Origin: Bacteroidota bacterium | GTDB taxonomy: Bacteria; Bacteroidota; Bacteroidia; Bacteroidales; Paludibacteraceae | Assembly: GCA_030706465.1 (NCBI GenBank) | Contig: JAUZOM010000009.1 | Span: 1-41,568, forward strand | Length of the DNA: 41,568 nucleotides | Direction of reading: 5' to 3' | In this document: piece by piece, positions 1-8,655 of the stretch | Layout: the number at the start of each line of letters is the position of its first letter | How positions within the stretch are numbered: the first letter of the stretch is position 1 | Position numbers and translations under genes: made by a program | The notes under the pieces: generated by a model | Databases searched by the model: none | Seen by the model: the letters and a program-made list of their open reading frames with translations, nothing else | What the model was told of the DNA's origin: nothing

Positions 1-1115
1 TAGCTAGTTGGGTTATCTTTGGATTGACTTACTTCTGTTTGTTAAACAAAGAATAACGTATATTTTTACGTATCAACCCGAATGTATAAATTTATTTATT
101 TGTACAATCCCCAAGAGCACCAAAATTGGAATTAATTAAATCCCACTAATCAACACGATTCTTTCTCTTTTAATCAACATCATCTACCGGTCAGAAAGAA
201 ATATGTCCTCACAAAAAACAATAATCAGTTCACTATCCGGTGAAACGAACAACATGCCGTAAAAAATCAGGGCCCTTTTACCCGGAAATGCTGTTTTGAA
301 TTTCCATATCCCATGCACTCCTTTTATTCGTGGTTTAGCTTAGATGTCATCGATTAGAGATACAAGCTAATTCAGCCAGCAGAACCATGTATAACAATCA
401 TTTAAAGCATTATAATTCCATTACTACAACAAGACGCAATAAAGTTCATAACCAGCCATATCGGATTTTAAGTATACAATTGGTCAGGAATCATTTTGAC
501 TGTTCAGAGGCTTTTCAAGAGTTACTTTACAACTTTAAGATAGATATAACTATTGGCGTCAAAGCAGAATGTTTAAGGTTTTTTAGCTCAAAAAAGATGT
601 AATATTCAGATCAATGTAGTAAATGTATTATATTTTGATAAAATAGTATAATATTCTCAGTTTAAGAAAGTCTATTTTTGCACAGTTTAATTTCTGAAAC
701 GGAACAAAAACGAAAACTTAATGTAAATAGTATAAACATACTATTAGTTTCTCTTAATTGAATTTGCTTTCGCAACTTTATAGATTTTCATCACACTAAG
801 AATAATTAAATTGTATAAGCAAACTTCGAATAATCAGCTAAACTTTAGACCTATGCCAATTAGACTTTAATATTACTCAAGAAGAGTTTCACCGTGAGCA
901 ATTTATCAATTTATTGATAAATAATCCTTAGCAAGGTTTAAATACCCGATAATCAAATATCAAATATCAATTAAAACTATTTTTTGAAATAAGAAATGAG
1001 TAACAGCAAAAAAAACAAACCAATAATATACTCATTTTAAACTTACAATCGCATTATTTCTAATAAAGAATTTTACCTTAAAAAACAATCATATAAACCA
1101 AAAAAATTACCACAA
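1..1115. other. AT-rich intergenic region, no supported gene
   Basis: I see no convincing gene here. An ORF at 387-602 (+, 71 codons) has no recognisable domain or signal peptide. A short open stretch on the minus strand (184-339) has protein-like wording but no start codon. The last 450 bases before the first gene are very AT-rich and probably include its promoter and a long 5' leader. A TAnnTTTG-type box lies at 673-680. Confidence 0.5.
673..680 (+). promoter_or_regulatory. Possible Bacteroidota -7 box (TATTTTTG)
   Basis: TATTTTTG fits the Bacteroidota sigma consensus TAnnTTTG. The nearest upstream TTTG (634-637) is too far away to be a properly spaced -33 element. If the box is used, the 5' leader of the gene at 1116 would be about 430 bases long. 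The match may be chance in AT-rich DNA. Confidence 0.2.
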
Positions 1116-2420
1116 ATGAAAAAAATTACTTATTTAAATGGATTTTCCAGGCTGACTTTACTTGCCATGTGTTTTAGTCTTTCAACTATTAGCTTTTCTT
1201 ATGCCGCTAGTTCAAATTCAGATGTATTAGTATATCAGGTTCCTTCTGAAAAATCAGATTACACTGAAAAAGTCTTAGTTGATCTTGAAACAGTCAGACC
1301 AGATTGGAGCGCTGGTGTGGGAGGCTTTTGCTTTGCCGGAGATGTTATGTCGACAACTGCAAATCCATCCATTGATGCACAAAACGGTTCTGCACATTCA
1401 TTAAAATGGACGCGTGACGCCTCAAAAGGTAACGCTGGAGGTGGGTATGATATTCAATTTGGAACTGCCCAAAACTGTACCGGATGGGATCGGTTTTCCT
1501 TTCAGATTTATTCCCTCTCGCCGATTACAGCGATTACTTTGACATTTAAATCAGGATCAACAGCCCTGGGGAGTAAGGCACTAACTTGTAATGTACTGGC
1601 CAATCAATGGACTAAAATTACTGTAAATCTGAGTGATATCGGTATGGTTGGTAAAACTTTCTCTGAGTTTATGGTTCAACCGGGTTCTAATTCGCCGGTA
1701 CAAATATTTGACACTTATTCTGATAATTTTAAATTTGAAGCAGGAACAGCGATTGTTGTAACACCACCCGTAGTAACAAGCAATGCAATCGGTGACGATG
1801 CGTACCCCATAGCAAATGTTATAGATGGCATCAACACTACTGATTGGAGAGGAGCAACTATGCCTTCAACTAGTAACCCGGTTTGGTTACAAATAAAATA
1901 TTCCAGTGCTAAAACGTTCAATAATTACACTTTAACATCTAATGGCAGTTCATCCACCAGCGATCCAATGACGTGGGTTTTGGAAGGGTCGAATGATGCT
2001 ACAACCTGGACGAGCCTTGACGCACAAAGCAATATCACTTGGACTGCACGAAAAACAGCAAAAACATTTGTCTTTAGTAATACGACGGCTTATAGCTATT
2101 ATAGAATGACTGCTACAGCAATAAATGGAGGCACCACAGAGATCCGACTAGCTGATATTGCTTTCAGTTCTGTAACTACAGGGGTATCAACAGCCTTTTC
2201 TGAAAAAGCAAAAATTTATCCTCAGTCAGATAAAGTAATAGTTGATCTGTCAACTATAAAGGAGGCTTCTATCATAACTATTTTTGACGTCAAAGGTTCC
2301 GTTGTTAAAACTGTAAGAAGCACAGGAAATGAAAAGGTAAATATCAGCTTAAAAAACAAAGGTATCTATTTGATTCGTGTTCAAAATTCGACAATCCTTA
2401 CCCAAAAAGTTGTTTTTTAG
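1116..2420 (+). CDS. Secreted carbohydrate-binding protein with F5/8 type C domain and T9SS tail
   Basis: A non-catalytic secreted protein of 434 residues. Residues 1-30 are a signal peptide ending in SYAA. Residues about 45-210 form a beta-sandwich-like region resembling carbohydrate-binding domains (LVDLETVRPDWSAG, then SFQIYS and DNFKFE). Residues about 220-350 read as an F5/8 type C (discoidin-like) domain: YPIANVIDGINTTDWRG, WVLEGSNDATTWTSL, YSYYRMTATAINGGTTEIRLADI. The last 75 residues are a Por/T9SS sorting tail (KIYPQSDKVIVDLS, FDVKGSVVKTV, KGIYLIRVQN, KVVF). I infer export by type IX secretion and attachment at the cell surface or release, with binding to a plant glycan. It stands alone, with a terminator right behind it, and its start follows an AT-rich leader. 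Confidence is high for secretion and domain types, low for the ligand. Confidence 0.85.
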   Translation: MKKITYLNGFSRLTLLAMCFSLSTISFSYAASSNSDVLVYQVPSEKSDYTEKVLVDLETVRPDWSAGVGGFCFAGDVMSTTANPSIDAQNGSAHSLKWTRDASKGNAGGGYDIQFGTAQNCTGWDRFSFQIYSLSPITAITLTFKSGSTALGSKALTCNVLANQWTKITVNLSDIGMVGKTFSEFMVQPGSNSPVQIFDTYSDNFKFEAGTAIVVTPPVVTSNAIGDDAYPIANVIDGINTTDWRGATMPSTSNPVWLQIKYSSAKTFNNYTLTSNGSSSTSDPMTWVLEGSNDATTWTSLDAQSNITWTARKTAKTFVFSNTTAYSYYRMTATAINGGTTEIRLADIAFSSVTTGVSTAFSEKAKIYPQSDKVIVDLSTIKEASIITIFDVKGSVVKTVRSTGNEKVNISLKNKGIYLIRVQNSTILTQKVVF

Positions 2421-2444
2421 TTTCTTATTAATAATAACTCAAGG

Positions 2445-2486
2445 AAATAACTCCAATGGTTTTTTATATCCATTGGAGTTATTTTT
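2445..2486 (+). terminator. Rho-independent terminator after the 434-aa gene
   Basis: A perfect 15-bp stem (AAATAACTCCAATGG at 2445-2459 paired with 2470-2484) has a 10-base T-rich loop and leads directly into further T residues. It begins 25 bases after the TAG at 2420. It isolates the first gene from everything downstream. Confidence 0.85.
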
Positions 2487-3651
2487 AGTTTAGACAACCA
2501 ATGAACGATTTATTTCACAATTAACCAGGTATTGTTCGTTCATGTCGACGATAGATATTCACTCCAAGCGGCAGGAAATTCACCTTAAAGAGATTAATAA
2601 CCTGAGTTCGGGATAAGGAATAATTCTATTAAACAGTAAATTAGATAACTAAATTTGCCATTCCCGACAGGCCGGGGCAAGTGAGGTAATTAATATCCAT
2701 AGTAAAAATTAATCTTACAAGAAATATTGTCTGTAGGATATTGACAACTGGTACTGTGTGTATTTCCTACGGAGAAATGACCGGATGTATACCGATTTTC
2801 TATTGATATGCAACTCCTAATGGAGTAAATTTTCTGAATCGTCTATACCTCTTATCCCGAACTCAGGTTAATACATCCTCAACCACTCAACAGGTTATTT
2901 CCGTTTCAAAAGAAGAAACCTTTATTAATCTCTACGATATTTTATATATTCATTTAAAACAAGTACAAATAACTGTAATGCAATGCAAGCTTATGTATTT
3001 CTTCGTCCGGGGTACATAATTGGTTCACTATTTTCTTCCCATTATTCGTTCTTAGTACGTTGTATTGGTATAACTAACTTGAACAGAAACAAAGATCAAA
3101 GCACCTCAATTCTTTAGTAGTTCCTCAAAAGGATGCTAAAAGCCCCAATAAAAGCAACTTTATAAAATGCTGATATTGCGATAATTAAAATTTAGTTACA
3201 TAAGAGAATTAATTCAGGGGTCAAAAATTAGGGTTGTTTAGGTTTCATATTTTGTAGCTGTATTTTTTATTTTGGGAAAAATCGGAGAATCATTAATTCC
3301 GTCCTATCTTGACAATTGTAGGAGAATGTGATGTTTCCTTTAATAACAGGAACTAGCTGGGACTGGTTACAGAGAGCCATAAAGAATGTCAAAAAAGTAT
3401 CATAGTAGGATAAATAAATACGCATTTGCAGAGTGAAAAGTGACTAATTTTGTAACGCCATGAAGAATGGATTCATCTAATCATTCTGCCATTCATTAAA
3501 TTCACACAAAATAATTTTGCAATTTATTTATAGGTGCTATTTTTAGCTATCTGAAATGTTTTAACATTAACAAAAAGTTGTATTTGCTCTTTAAGTCATA
3601 CACAAAGAAAATAAATACTAGCTAAACACATGACTTTAGAGCCATTACAGA
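2487..3651. other. Gene-free degraded region
   Basis: All frames are closed by frequent stops. The only structure I see is the inverted-repeat-bounded segment at 2598-2870 and a second, outer 11-bp inverted repeat (AGAGATTAATA at 2589-2599 and its complement at 2923-2933). The rest reads as decayed DNA leading into the broken glycoside hydrolase stub at 3652. Confidence 0.6.
2598..2870. repeat. 273-bp segment bounded by 20-bp perfect inverted repeats (MITE-like)
   Basis: TAACCTGAGTTCGGGATAAG at 2598-2617 is repeated exactly in inverted orientation at 2851-2870, with 233 bases between. The interior has no coding capacity. Counting 19-bp ends, the flanking bases AAT at 2596-2598 and 2870-2872 could be a 3-bp target duplication, but so short a match may be chance. 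The layout fits a miniature inverted-repeat element or an insertion sequence that has lost its transposase. I cannot name the parental IS family. Confidence 0.5.
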
Positions 3652-3884
3652 ATGAAACACAATCCATTCATGCAGAGAGTTCGCATATTTGTATCCGTTC
3701 TTATTTTAGAGTCAACTTCAGTACAAATATCTGCCCTAGCTGATCCCTGGATACTTAAAACTGACAAAATTGATCCTCAAACTATTATGGTATCACGGTT
3801 GCCAATGGTATGGAAGGGATAGTTTCATCTTCTGAACCGTTTAAAGTAAAAAATGTAATACTTGCATGAACTTATGATTTGTAT
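3652..3884 (+). pseudogene. Decayed 5' stub of a secreted GH65-like glycoside hydrolase
   Basis: The ATG at 3652 opens a signal-peptide-like sequence followed by LADPWILKTDKIDPQ. A one-base deletion near 3780 then breaks the frame. In the next frame the text continues as NYYGITVANGMEGIVSSSEP, then FKVKNVILA. A TGA at 3867 follows and then TYDLY. This wording matches, from memory, the N-terminus of Bacteroidota secreted GH65-type hydrolases (DPW..., NYYGVTVANG, VVLAG.YDLYGRG). Only about 77 of some 700 codons remain, so it has a frameshift, a nonsense codon (Gly to stop) and a 3' truncation. It ends 37 bases before the GH105 gene, so a deletion probably fused the stub to the present upstream region of that gene. 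Confidence 0.6.
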
Positions 3885-3891
3885 AAAACCA

Positions 3892-3923
3892 TATATTGAT
3901 AAAGTAAAATTATATTGATAAAG
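3892..3923 (+). repeat. Direct repeat TATATTGATAAAG next to the GH105 start
   Basis: Two identical 13-mers lie at 3892-3904 and 3911-3923, offset by 19 bases. The second copy ends 2 bases before the ATG. It may be a small local duplication or a pair of binding sites. Being so close to the start codon it would lie in the 5' UTR. Confidence 0.4.
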
Positions 3924-3925
3924 AC

Positions 3926-5038
3926 ATGAAACAAATTAACCTTATTATTTTCTTATGTTTTGTTAGCTTATTAGGCACCGCAGGAAATGCACTTAATAAA
4001 AAAGACATCCTTAAAAGCATGCAACAAGTTGCAGATTGGGAATTAACACACTTCGAAGCAAAAGTTAAAACGGGCTCAATTTATAAAGACTCACATGCCT
4101 ATTGGTCCTGGACAAATGGAGCTATGTATATTGGCATGTTTGATTGGGCTACACTTAGTAAAGAAAATAAATACTTCCGGTTTTTAAAAGCCGTTGGAGA
4201 GAAAGAAGCATTCAAACCCGGCCCCAATTTATATCATGCTGATGACATTTGTGTTAGCCAACTTTACCTGCAGCTATTTTTAAAATACAAAGATTCCTGC
4301 ATGATTAAGCCTACTTTAGATAGAATGAATTTTGTGTTGGCTAATCGTTCCTTCGGCGATCTGGATTTTTCACGAAAGGGAAATGACAAGCGCTGGAGTT
4401 GGTGCGATGCTTTGTTTATGGCTCCCGCAGCTTACGCCCGGGCTTCCAGAATTACGGGTGATCGTAAATATGCAAATTTCATGGATCAAGAATTTAAAGT
4501 TACCTACGATACGCTTTTTGACCAAACACAACACCTCTTTTTTCGGGATACGGGATACAAAAACAAAAGGGAAGCCAATGGAGAAAAAATATTTTGGGGA
4601 AGAGGAAATGGTTGGGTAATCGGGGGACTGTGTATGATTATTGATAACTTACCACAAAATCACCCAACCCGTACAACATATATCAAACTTTACCAACAAA
4701 TGATGGAAAGAATTGCGGGATTACAAGATAAAAATGGCTTCTGGCATTCTAGCCTATTAGATCCACAAAGCTATCCAATGCCAGAAACAAGTTGCTCAGG
4801 ATTTTTCACTTATGGTCTAGCCTGGGGTATAAATAAAGGATTTCTGCCGGCAAAAAAATACAAACCTATAGTTCAAAAGGCATGGAAAGCGTTAAGATCT
4901 GCGGTTCAACCAGATGGCAAACTAGGTTGGGTACAACCGATTGGTGCTGATCCCAAAAGCGTAACACAAGATATGACAGACGTATATGGTGTTGGAGCTT
5001 TCTTAATGGCTGGTTGCCAAATATATAAACTTAAATAA
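3926..5038 (+). CDS. GH105 unsaturated rhamnogalacturonyl/glucuronyl hydrolase
   Basis: Predicted to remove the 4,5-unsaturated uronic acid left at the non-reducing end of oligosaccharides by pectate or rhamnogalacturonan lyases. The protein has 370 residues, the usual GH105 size. A signal peptide covers residues 1-23. The (alpha/alpha)6-barrel motifs are visible: HAYWSWTNGAMYIGMFDWA, YHADDICVSQLYLQL, KRWSWCDALFMAPAAYARA, FWGRGNGWVIGGL, and a C-terminal DMTDVYGVGAFLMAG. Asp161 in WCDAL corresponds to the general acid/base Asp of YteR-type enzymes. It probably acts in the periplasm on oligosaccharides. It opens the degradation cluster and follows the broken GH65-like stub. The alternative is GH88, but the WCDA and WGRGNGW motifs fit GH105 better. 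Confidence 0.93.
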   Translation: MKQINLIIFLCFVSLLGTAGNALNKKDILKSMQQVADWELTHFEAKVKTGSIYKDSHAYWSWTNGAMYIGMFDWATLSKENKYFRFLKAVGEKEAFKPGPNLYHADDICVSQLYLQLFLKYKDSCMIKPTLDRMNFVLANRSFGDLDFSRKGNDKRWSWCDALFMAPAAYARASRITGDRKYANFMDQEFKVTYDTLFDQTQHLFFRDTGYKNKREANGEKIFWGRGNGWVIGGLCMIIDNLPQNHPTRTTYIKLYQQMMERIAGLQDKNGFWHSSLLDPQSYPMPETSCSGFFTYGLAWGINKGFLPAKKYKPIVQKAWKALRSAVQPDGKLGWVQPIGADPKSVTQDMTDVYGVGAFLMAGCQIYKLK

Positions 5039-5222
5039 TATTTCTTAGGAGGCTGGTATTTATACAACTTGATTTGTACATTCGAAAACAAACATTTTCA
5101 CAATATTTGTTCAGTATACCATATATTGAGGTGAATAGTTACAAATTATGTTCTTTTTGAATCACAAAAAAATAAATGCTTCAAATTCAAAAAAAAACAA
5201 TGTAAATAAGCAAACCAGACAC

Positions 5223-5236
5223 TTAGACCTGTCTAA
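5223..5236. promoter_or_regulatory. Palindrome TTAGAC-CT-GTCTAA upstream of GH3
   Basis: A perfect 6+2+6 inverted repeat centred about 40 bases before the GH3 start. Its position would suit an operator for a dimeric regulator, but I find no second copy in front of another gene in this window, so function is unproven. Confidence 0.3.
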
Positions 5237-5270
5237 AGGGTTGACGTAAAAAAACAAAACAAACAATAAT

Positions 5271-7472
5271 ATGAAAAACGGAATTATAAACTTTGGTATC
5301 ATTTGTCTTTTACTATGTTCAATTTTTGTCAAAGCACAAAAACCTATTTATTTAGATGTAAATCAACCCATTGAAAAACGGATAGAAAATGCTCTTTCAT
5401 TAATGACCTTAGAGGAGAAAGTCCAAATGTGTCATGCTCAATCGAAATTCAGCTCCAAAGGTGTTCCTCGTCTTGGAATTCCTGAAGTTTGGACTGATGA
5501 TGGACCTCACGGTATTCGCGAAGAAGTCTTTTGGGACAAATGGAGTGGTGCTGGTTGGACAAACGATTCATGTACTGCTTTTCCGGCATTGACCTGTTTA
5601 GCCGCAAGCTTCAATCCCCAAATGGCATTGATTTATGGGAAAGCTATAGGTGAAGAAGCACGTTATCGAAACAAAACGGTCCTTTTAGGACCTGGCGTTA
5701 ATATATACAGGACTCCACTCAACGGCCGTAATTTTGAATATATGGGCGAAGATCCTTATCTTTCGTCGCGTATGGTAGTTCCTTATATTCAAGGTGTTCA
5801 ACAAAACGGAGTGGCAGTCTGTGTGAAGCACTTTGCATTGAACAATCAAGAAGAAAATAGAATGAGTATTAATGTAAAAGTAAGCGACCGTGCATTGCGG
5901 GAAATTTATCTCCCCGCATTCAAGGCTGCCGTTGAAGAAGGAAAAGCATGGTCAATTATGGGGTCATACAATCAATTCAGAGGTGAGCATTGTTGCCATA
6001 ACGATTTATTGCTGAATAAAATATTGAAAACAGAATGGAAGTTTGATGGGGTTGTAATCAGCGATTGGGGTGGCGTTCATAACACGGATCAGTCTGCAAA
6101 TAATGGCCTGGATCTCGAAATGGGGACTTCCACTAATGGATTAACCACTAATGGAACTTCATCATATTCGGAATATTATTTAGCAGATCCATTCCTAAAA
6201 GGCTTGAAGTCGGGGAAATACAACGAACAACTTTTAAACGATAAAGTGAGTCGTATTTTACGCCTGATTTTCAGAACAACCATGAGTGCTGACCGCCCAT
6301 TTGGCAAATTTGTAAGTCCAGAACATTCTGAAGCGGCCTTAAAAATTGCCGAAGAAGGAATAGTATTATTGAAAAATGAGAAACAATTTTTCCCAATTCC
6401 AGTTGGAAAATATCAGAAGATTGCTGTTATTGGTGAAAACGCCACACGAAGTTTAGTTATTGGAGGGGGATCTTCTTCGTTGAAAGTGGCTTATGAAGTT
6501 TCACCTTTACAAGGATTAATCAAGAAGTACGGTAAAGATCACATAATATATTCCCAAGGCTATATTTCAGGAAAATCTGAATATGGAAAAGAATTCTCCT
6601 CTGATGCGAATGTAGATTCCCTGATAAATTCTGCTGTTGAAATAGCTAGAAATGCCGATGTGGTATTATTTATCGGCGGACTGAATAAAAACCATTTCCA
6701 GGATGCCGAAGGTAGTGATCGTAAAACATTGGATTTGCCTTTTGGCCAGAATAAATTGATTTCTGCATTATTGAACGTCAATAAAAATGTGGCCGTCATC
6801 CTATGCAGTGGGAATGCCGTGTCTATGCCTTGGATAAATAAAATACCTGCCATTGTACAAAATTGGTATCTTGGCTCTGAAGCTGGGAATGCCATTACCA
6901 ATGTTCTTTCCGGTGATATAAATCCATCCGGCAAATTACCTTTTTCTTTTCCAAAAAAGCTGGACGATAATGCCGCACTATCATTTGGACAACTATCTTA
7001 TCCTGGCGATGGTACTAATGAAGAATACAAAGAAGGAATTTTAGTTGGTTACCGTTGGTTTGACACAAAAAAGATTGCTCCATTATTTGCCTTTGGTCAT
7101 GGCTTATCTTATACTTCTTTTGAATATAGTAAACCTGTTACAAACAAAACAAAATACGGCAAAGAGGAATCGGTAAAACTTATCTTTTCAATTAAAAATA
7201 TTGGAAAGGTAAAAGGTGCTGAGGTCGCTCAAATTTACATTTCGGATAACAAATCAACTGTTATAAGACCACTTAAAGAACTGAAAGCATTCAAAAAGAT
7301 GAACATCGAGGCAAATCAAAGTAGACAAGTTGAAATTAGTTTACCTGTAAAAGAATGGGGATTTTTCAATGATAAAACTCAGAATTGGGAGGTAGAATCT
7401 GGAAAGTATACCATTTTGATTGGTTCTTCATCGGCAGATATTCGTCAGAGAGTAAGTGTCCAAGTCAATTAA
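5271..7472 (+). CDS. GH3 beta-glycosidase (beta-glucosidase/beta-xylosidase type)
   Basis: A secreted or periplasmic exo-acting glycosidase of 733 residues with a signal peptide at residues 1-22 (ending VKAQ). The N-terminal GH3 barrel has GIPEVWTDDGPHGIREE, LGPGVNIYRTPLNGRNFEY, GEDPYLSSRMVVPYIQGVQ, VCVKHFALNNQEENR and the nucleophile motif GVVISDWGGVH, with Asp265 as nucleophile. The C-terminal GH3 domain follows (EEGIVLLKNEKQFFPI, VVLFIGGLNKNHFQDAEGSDR with the catalytic Glu region, LPFSFP, GYRWFDTKKIAPLFAFGHGLSYTSF). A fibronectin-III-like domain closes the protein. It would release terminal beta-linked glucose, xylose or a related sugar. The exact substrate cannot be read from sequence. 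The gene sits 232 bases after GH105. Confidence 0.93.
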   Translation: MKNGIINFGIICLLLCSIFVKAQKPIYLDVNQPIEKRIENALSLMTLEEKVQMCHAQSKFSSKGVPRLGIPEVWTDDGPHGIREEVFWDKWSGAGWTNDSCTAFPALTCLAASFNPQMALIYGKAIGEEARYRNKTVLLGPGVNIYRTPLNGRNFEYMGEDPYLSSRMVVPYIQGVQQNGVAVCVKHFALNNQEENRMSINVKVSDRALREIYLPAFKAAVEEGKAWSIMGSYNQFRGEHCCHNDLLLNKILKTEWKFDGVVISDWGGVHNTDQSANNGLDLEMGTSTNGLTTNGTSSYSEYYLADPFLKGLKSGKYNEQLLNDKVSRILRLIFRTTMSADRPFGKFVSPEHSEAALKIAEEGIVLLKNEKQFFPIPVGKYQKIAVIGENATRSLVIGGGSSSLKVAYEVSPLQGLIKKYGKDHIIYSQGYISGKSEYGKEFSSDANVDSLINSAVEIARNADVVLFIGGLNKNHFQDAEGSDRKTLDLPFGQNKLISALLNVNKNVAVILCSGNAVSMPWINKIPAIVQNWYLGSEAGNAITNVLSGDINPSGKLPFSFPKKLDDNAALSFGQLSYPGDGTNEEYKEGILVGYRWFDTKKIAPLFAFGHGLSYTSFEYSKPVTNKTKYGKEESVKLIFSIKNIGKVKGAEVAQIYISDNKSTVIRPLKELKAFKKMNIEANQSRQVEISLPVKEWGFFNDKTQNWEVESGKYTILIGSSSADIRQRVSVQVN

Positions 7473-7674
7473 CAAAGCAAAAGGGTCAAATGAACTCTCT
7501 AATCCTTTTATCAATATAGCCATAAAAAGGATAAAAAAGGTTGTGTTTAATACTTCCTTTAACATGTGAATACGTTCATCAAAATTTAATTTAGTATTAT
7601 AATCAGCATTTATAAACATACAGTATAAATGTCAATAATACAATTTTAATTCTATGCAAAAGATGTATATTAAC

Positions 7675-7701
7675 ATTTCAGTTTCAACAAAAGACTGAAA
7701 T
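7675..7701. promoter_or_regulatory. Small stem-loop upstream of the CBM9-like gene
   Basis: ATTTCAGT at 7675-7682 pairs with ACTGAAAT at 7694-7701 around an 11-base loop, ending 15 bases before the ATG at 7717. It is AT-rich and weak and could be a 5'-UTR structure or chance. Confidence 0.25.
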
Positions 7702-7716
7702 AAAACTACCGATAAA

Positions 7717-8628
7717 ATGAAAGGAAACTGTTTTATTGTTTTATTATTAATTTTGTTTGTCACCCCATCAACTTTTGCAGAACAGCCTGACACATTAAAG
7801 ATTATGCTAGTAGATAAAGCTCCTGTTTTTGATGGAAAGGCAAATGATGCTGTGTGGAACAAAGCTCAGTGGATAAGCATCGATCAGGTATGGATGCCCT
7901 GGAAAGGACATATATCAACCAAAGATTTTTCAGGTCGCTTTAAAGTGCTGTGGTCAGAAAAAACTAATTTACTTTATTTTGTTGCCGAAATCACTGATGA
8001 CGTTTTTCGGGATGGCTTTATTTATGAGGGTGCAAACTCTCGGAACTATTCCGATTACGATATATTCGAAGTCTTTTTAGATCCGGATCACTCTGGAGGT
8101 ATGCATGTGTTCGATGAAACAGGCGAAAATGGAGTAAAATGGGGAACAAATGCTCAAAATGCGTTTACTTATCATATCTCGGTAAATTCGCCTGCAAATG
8201 GTAAAATAACACACAAGAAGACTGTTGAAGATATTGCTGGAACTAGCTGGACAGATATACGTAATTATAGCGACCATTTACCTGACTTTGCTTTTCGTAA
8301 AAAAGGGAACACGTACACATACGAATTTTCATTAAAAGTGTACAAGGATACTTATAAACCCGATTCCCCTTCTGAAAATGACCGTGACAAACTTTATACT
8401 GGAAAAATTATGGGGTTGGCAACAGCCTATTGTGACGATGATCATAGCACAGGAAAACCAATTCGTGATAACTTTATTGGTTCTGTTCATGGTGCCGAAT
8501 CGGCTTTAGAATGGGATGAAGCCAGAAAAGAATATGTTTTTAACCAGACCTGGAAAAACGCTTCTTACTTCGGAGTGGCACAACTAGTTAATTATAAACC
8601 CAATCCACATTCCAATAAAAAGAAATAA
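7717..8628 (+). CDS. Secreted CBM9-like sugar-binding protein
   Basis: A 303-residue protein with a signal peptide at residues 1-22 (ending TFAE). It has one domain of the CBM9/DOMON-like beta-sandwich type: APVFDGKANDAVWNKAQW near the front, KVLWSEKTNLLYFVAEITDD in the middle, and YDIFEVFLDPDHSGG, the stretch that carries ligand or calcium contacts in this family. No catalytic motif is visible. It probably binds a glycan or assists the neighbouring enzyme. It is 27 bases upstream of the GH28 gene, so the two are almost certainly co-transcribed. Many Bacteroidota degradation clusters carry such a protein beside a pectinase. Its precise ligand is unknown. Confidence 0.8.
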   Translation: MKGNCFIVLLLILFVTPSTFAEQPDTLKIMLVDKAPVFDGKANDAVWNKAQWISIDQVWMPWKGHISTKDFSGRFKVLWSEKTNLLYFVAEITDDVFRDGFIYEGANSRNYSDYDIFEVFLDPDHSGGMHVFDETGENGVKWGTNAQNAFTYHISVNSPANGKITHKKTVEDIAGTSWTDIRNYSDHLPDFAFRKKGNTYTYEFSLKVYKDTYKPDSPSENDRDKLYTGKIMGLATAYCDDDHSTGKPIRDNFIGSVHGAESALEWDEARKEYVFNQTWKNASYFGVAQLVNYKPNPHSNKKK

Positions 8629-8655
8629 TTTTAAAACAACTTCTAATACACAATA

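Noticed and set aside
184-339. Minus-strand open stretch of 52 codons with protein-like text (FYGMLFVSPDSELIIVFCED)
   Set aside because: No start codon, closed by a stop on both sides and no family recognised. It could be a remnant, but the support is too thin to annotate.
387-602. Forward 71-codon ORF in the first intergenic region
   Set aside because: No signal peptide, domain, neighbour or promoter support, and the amino-acid wording looks random.
6560-6934. Minus-strand 124-codon ORF inside GH3
   Set aside because: It overlaps an obvious GH3 gene on the other strand and is a shadow frame.
7500-7540. Possible terminator after GH3 (ATCCTTTTAT / ATAAAAAGGAT)
   Set aside because: The stem has a bulge, is almost all A/T and has no T run, so it is too weak to call.
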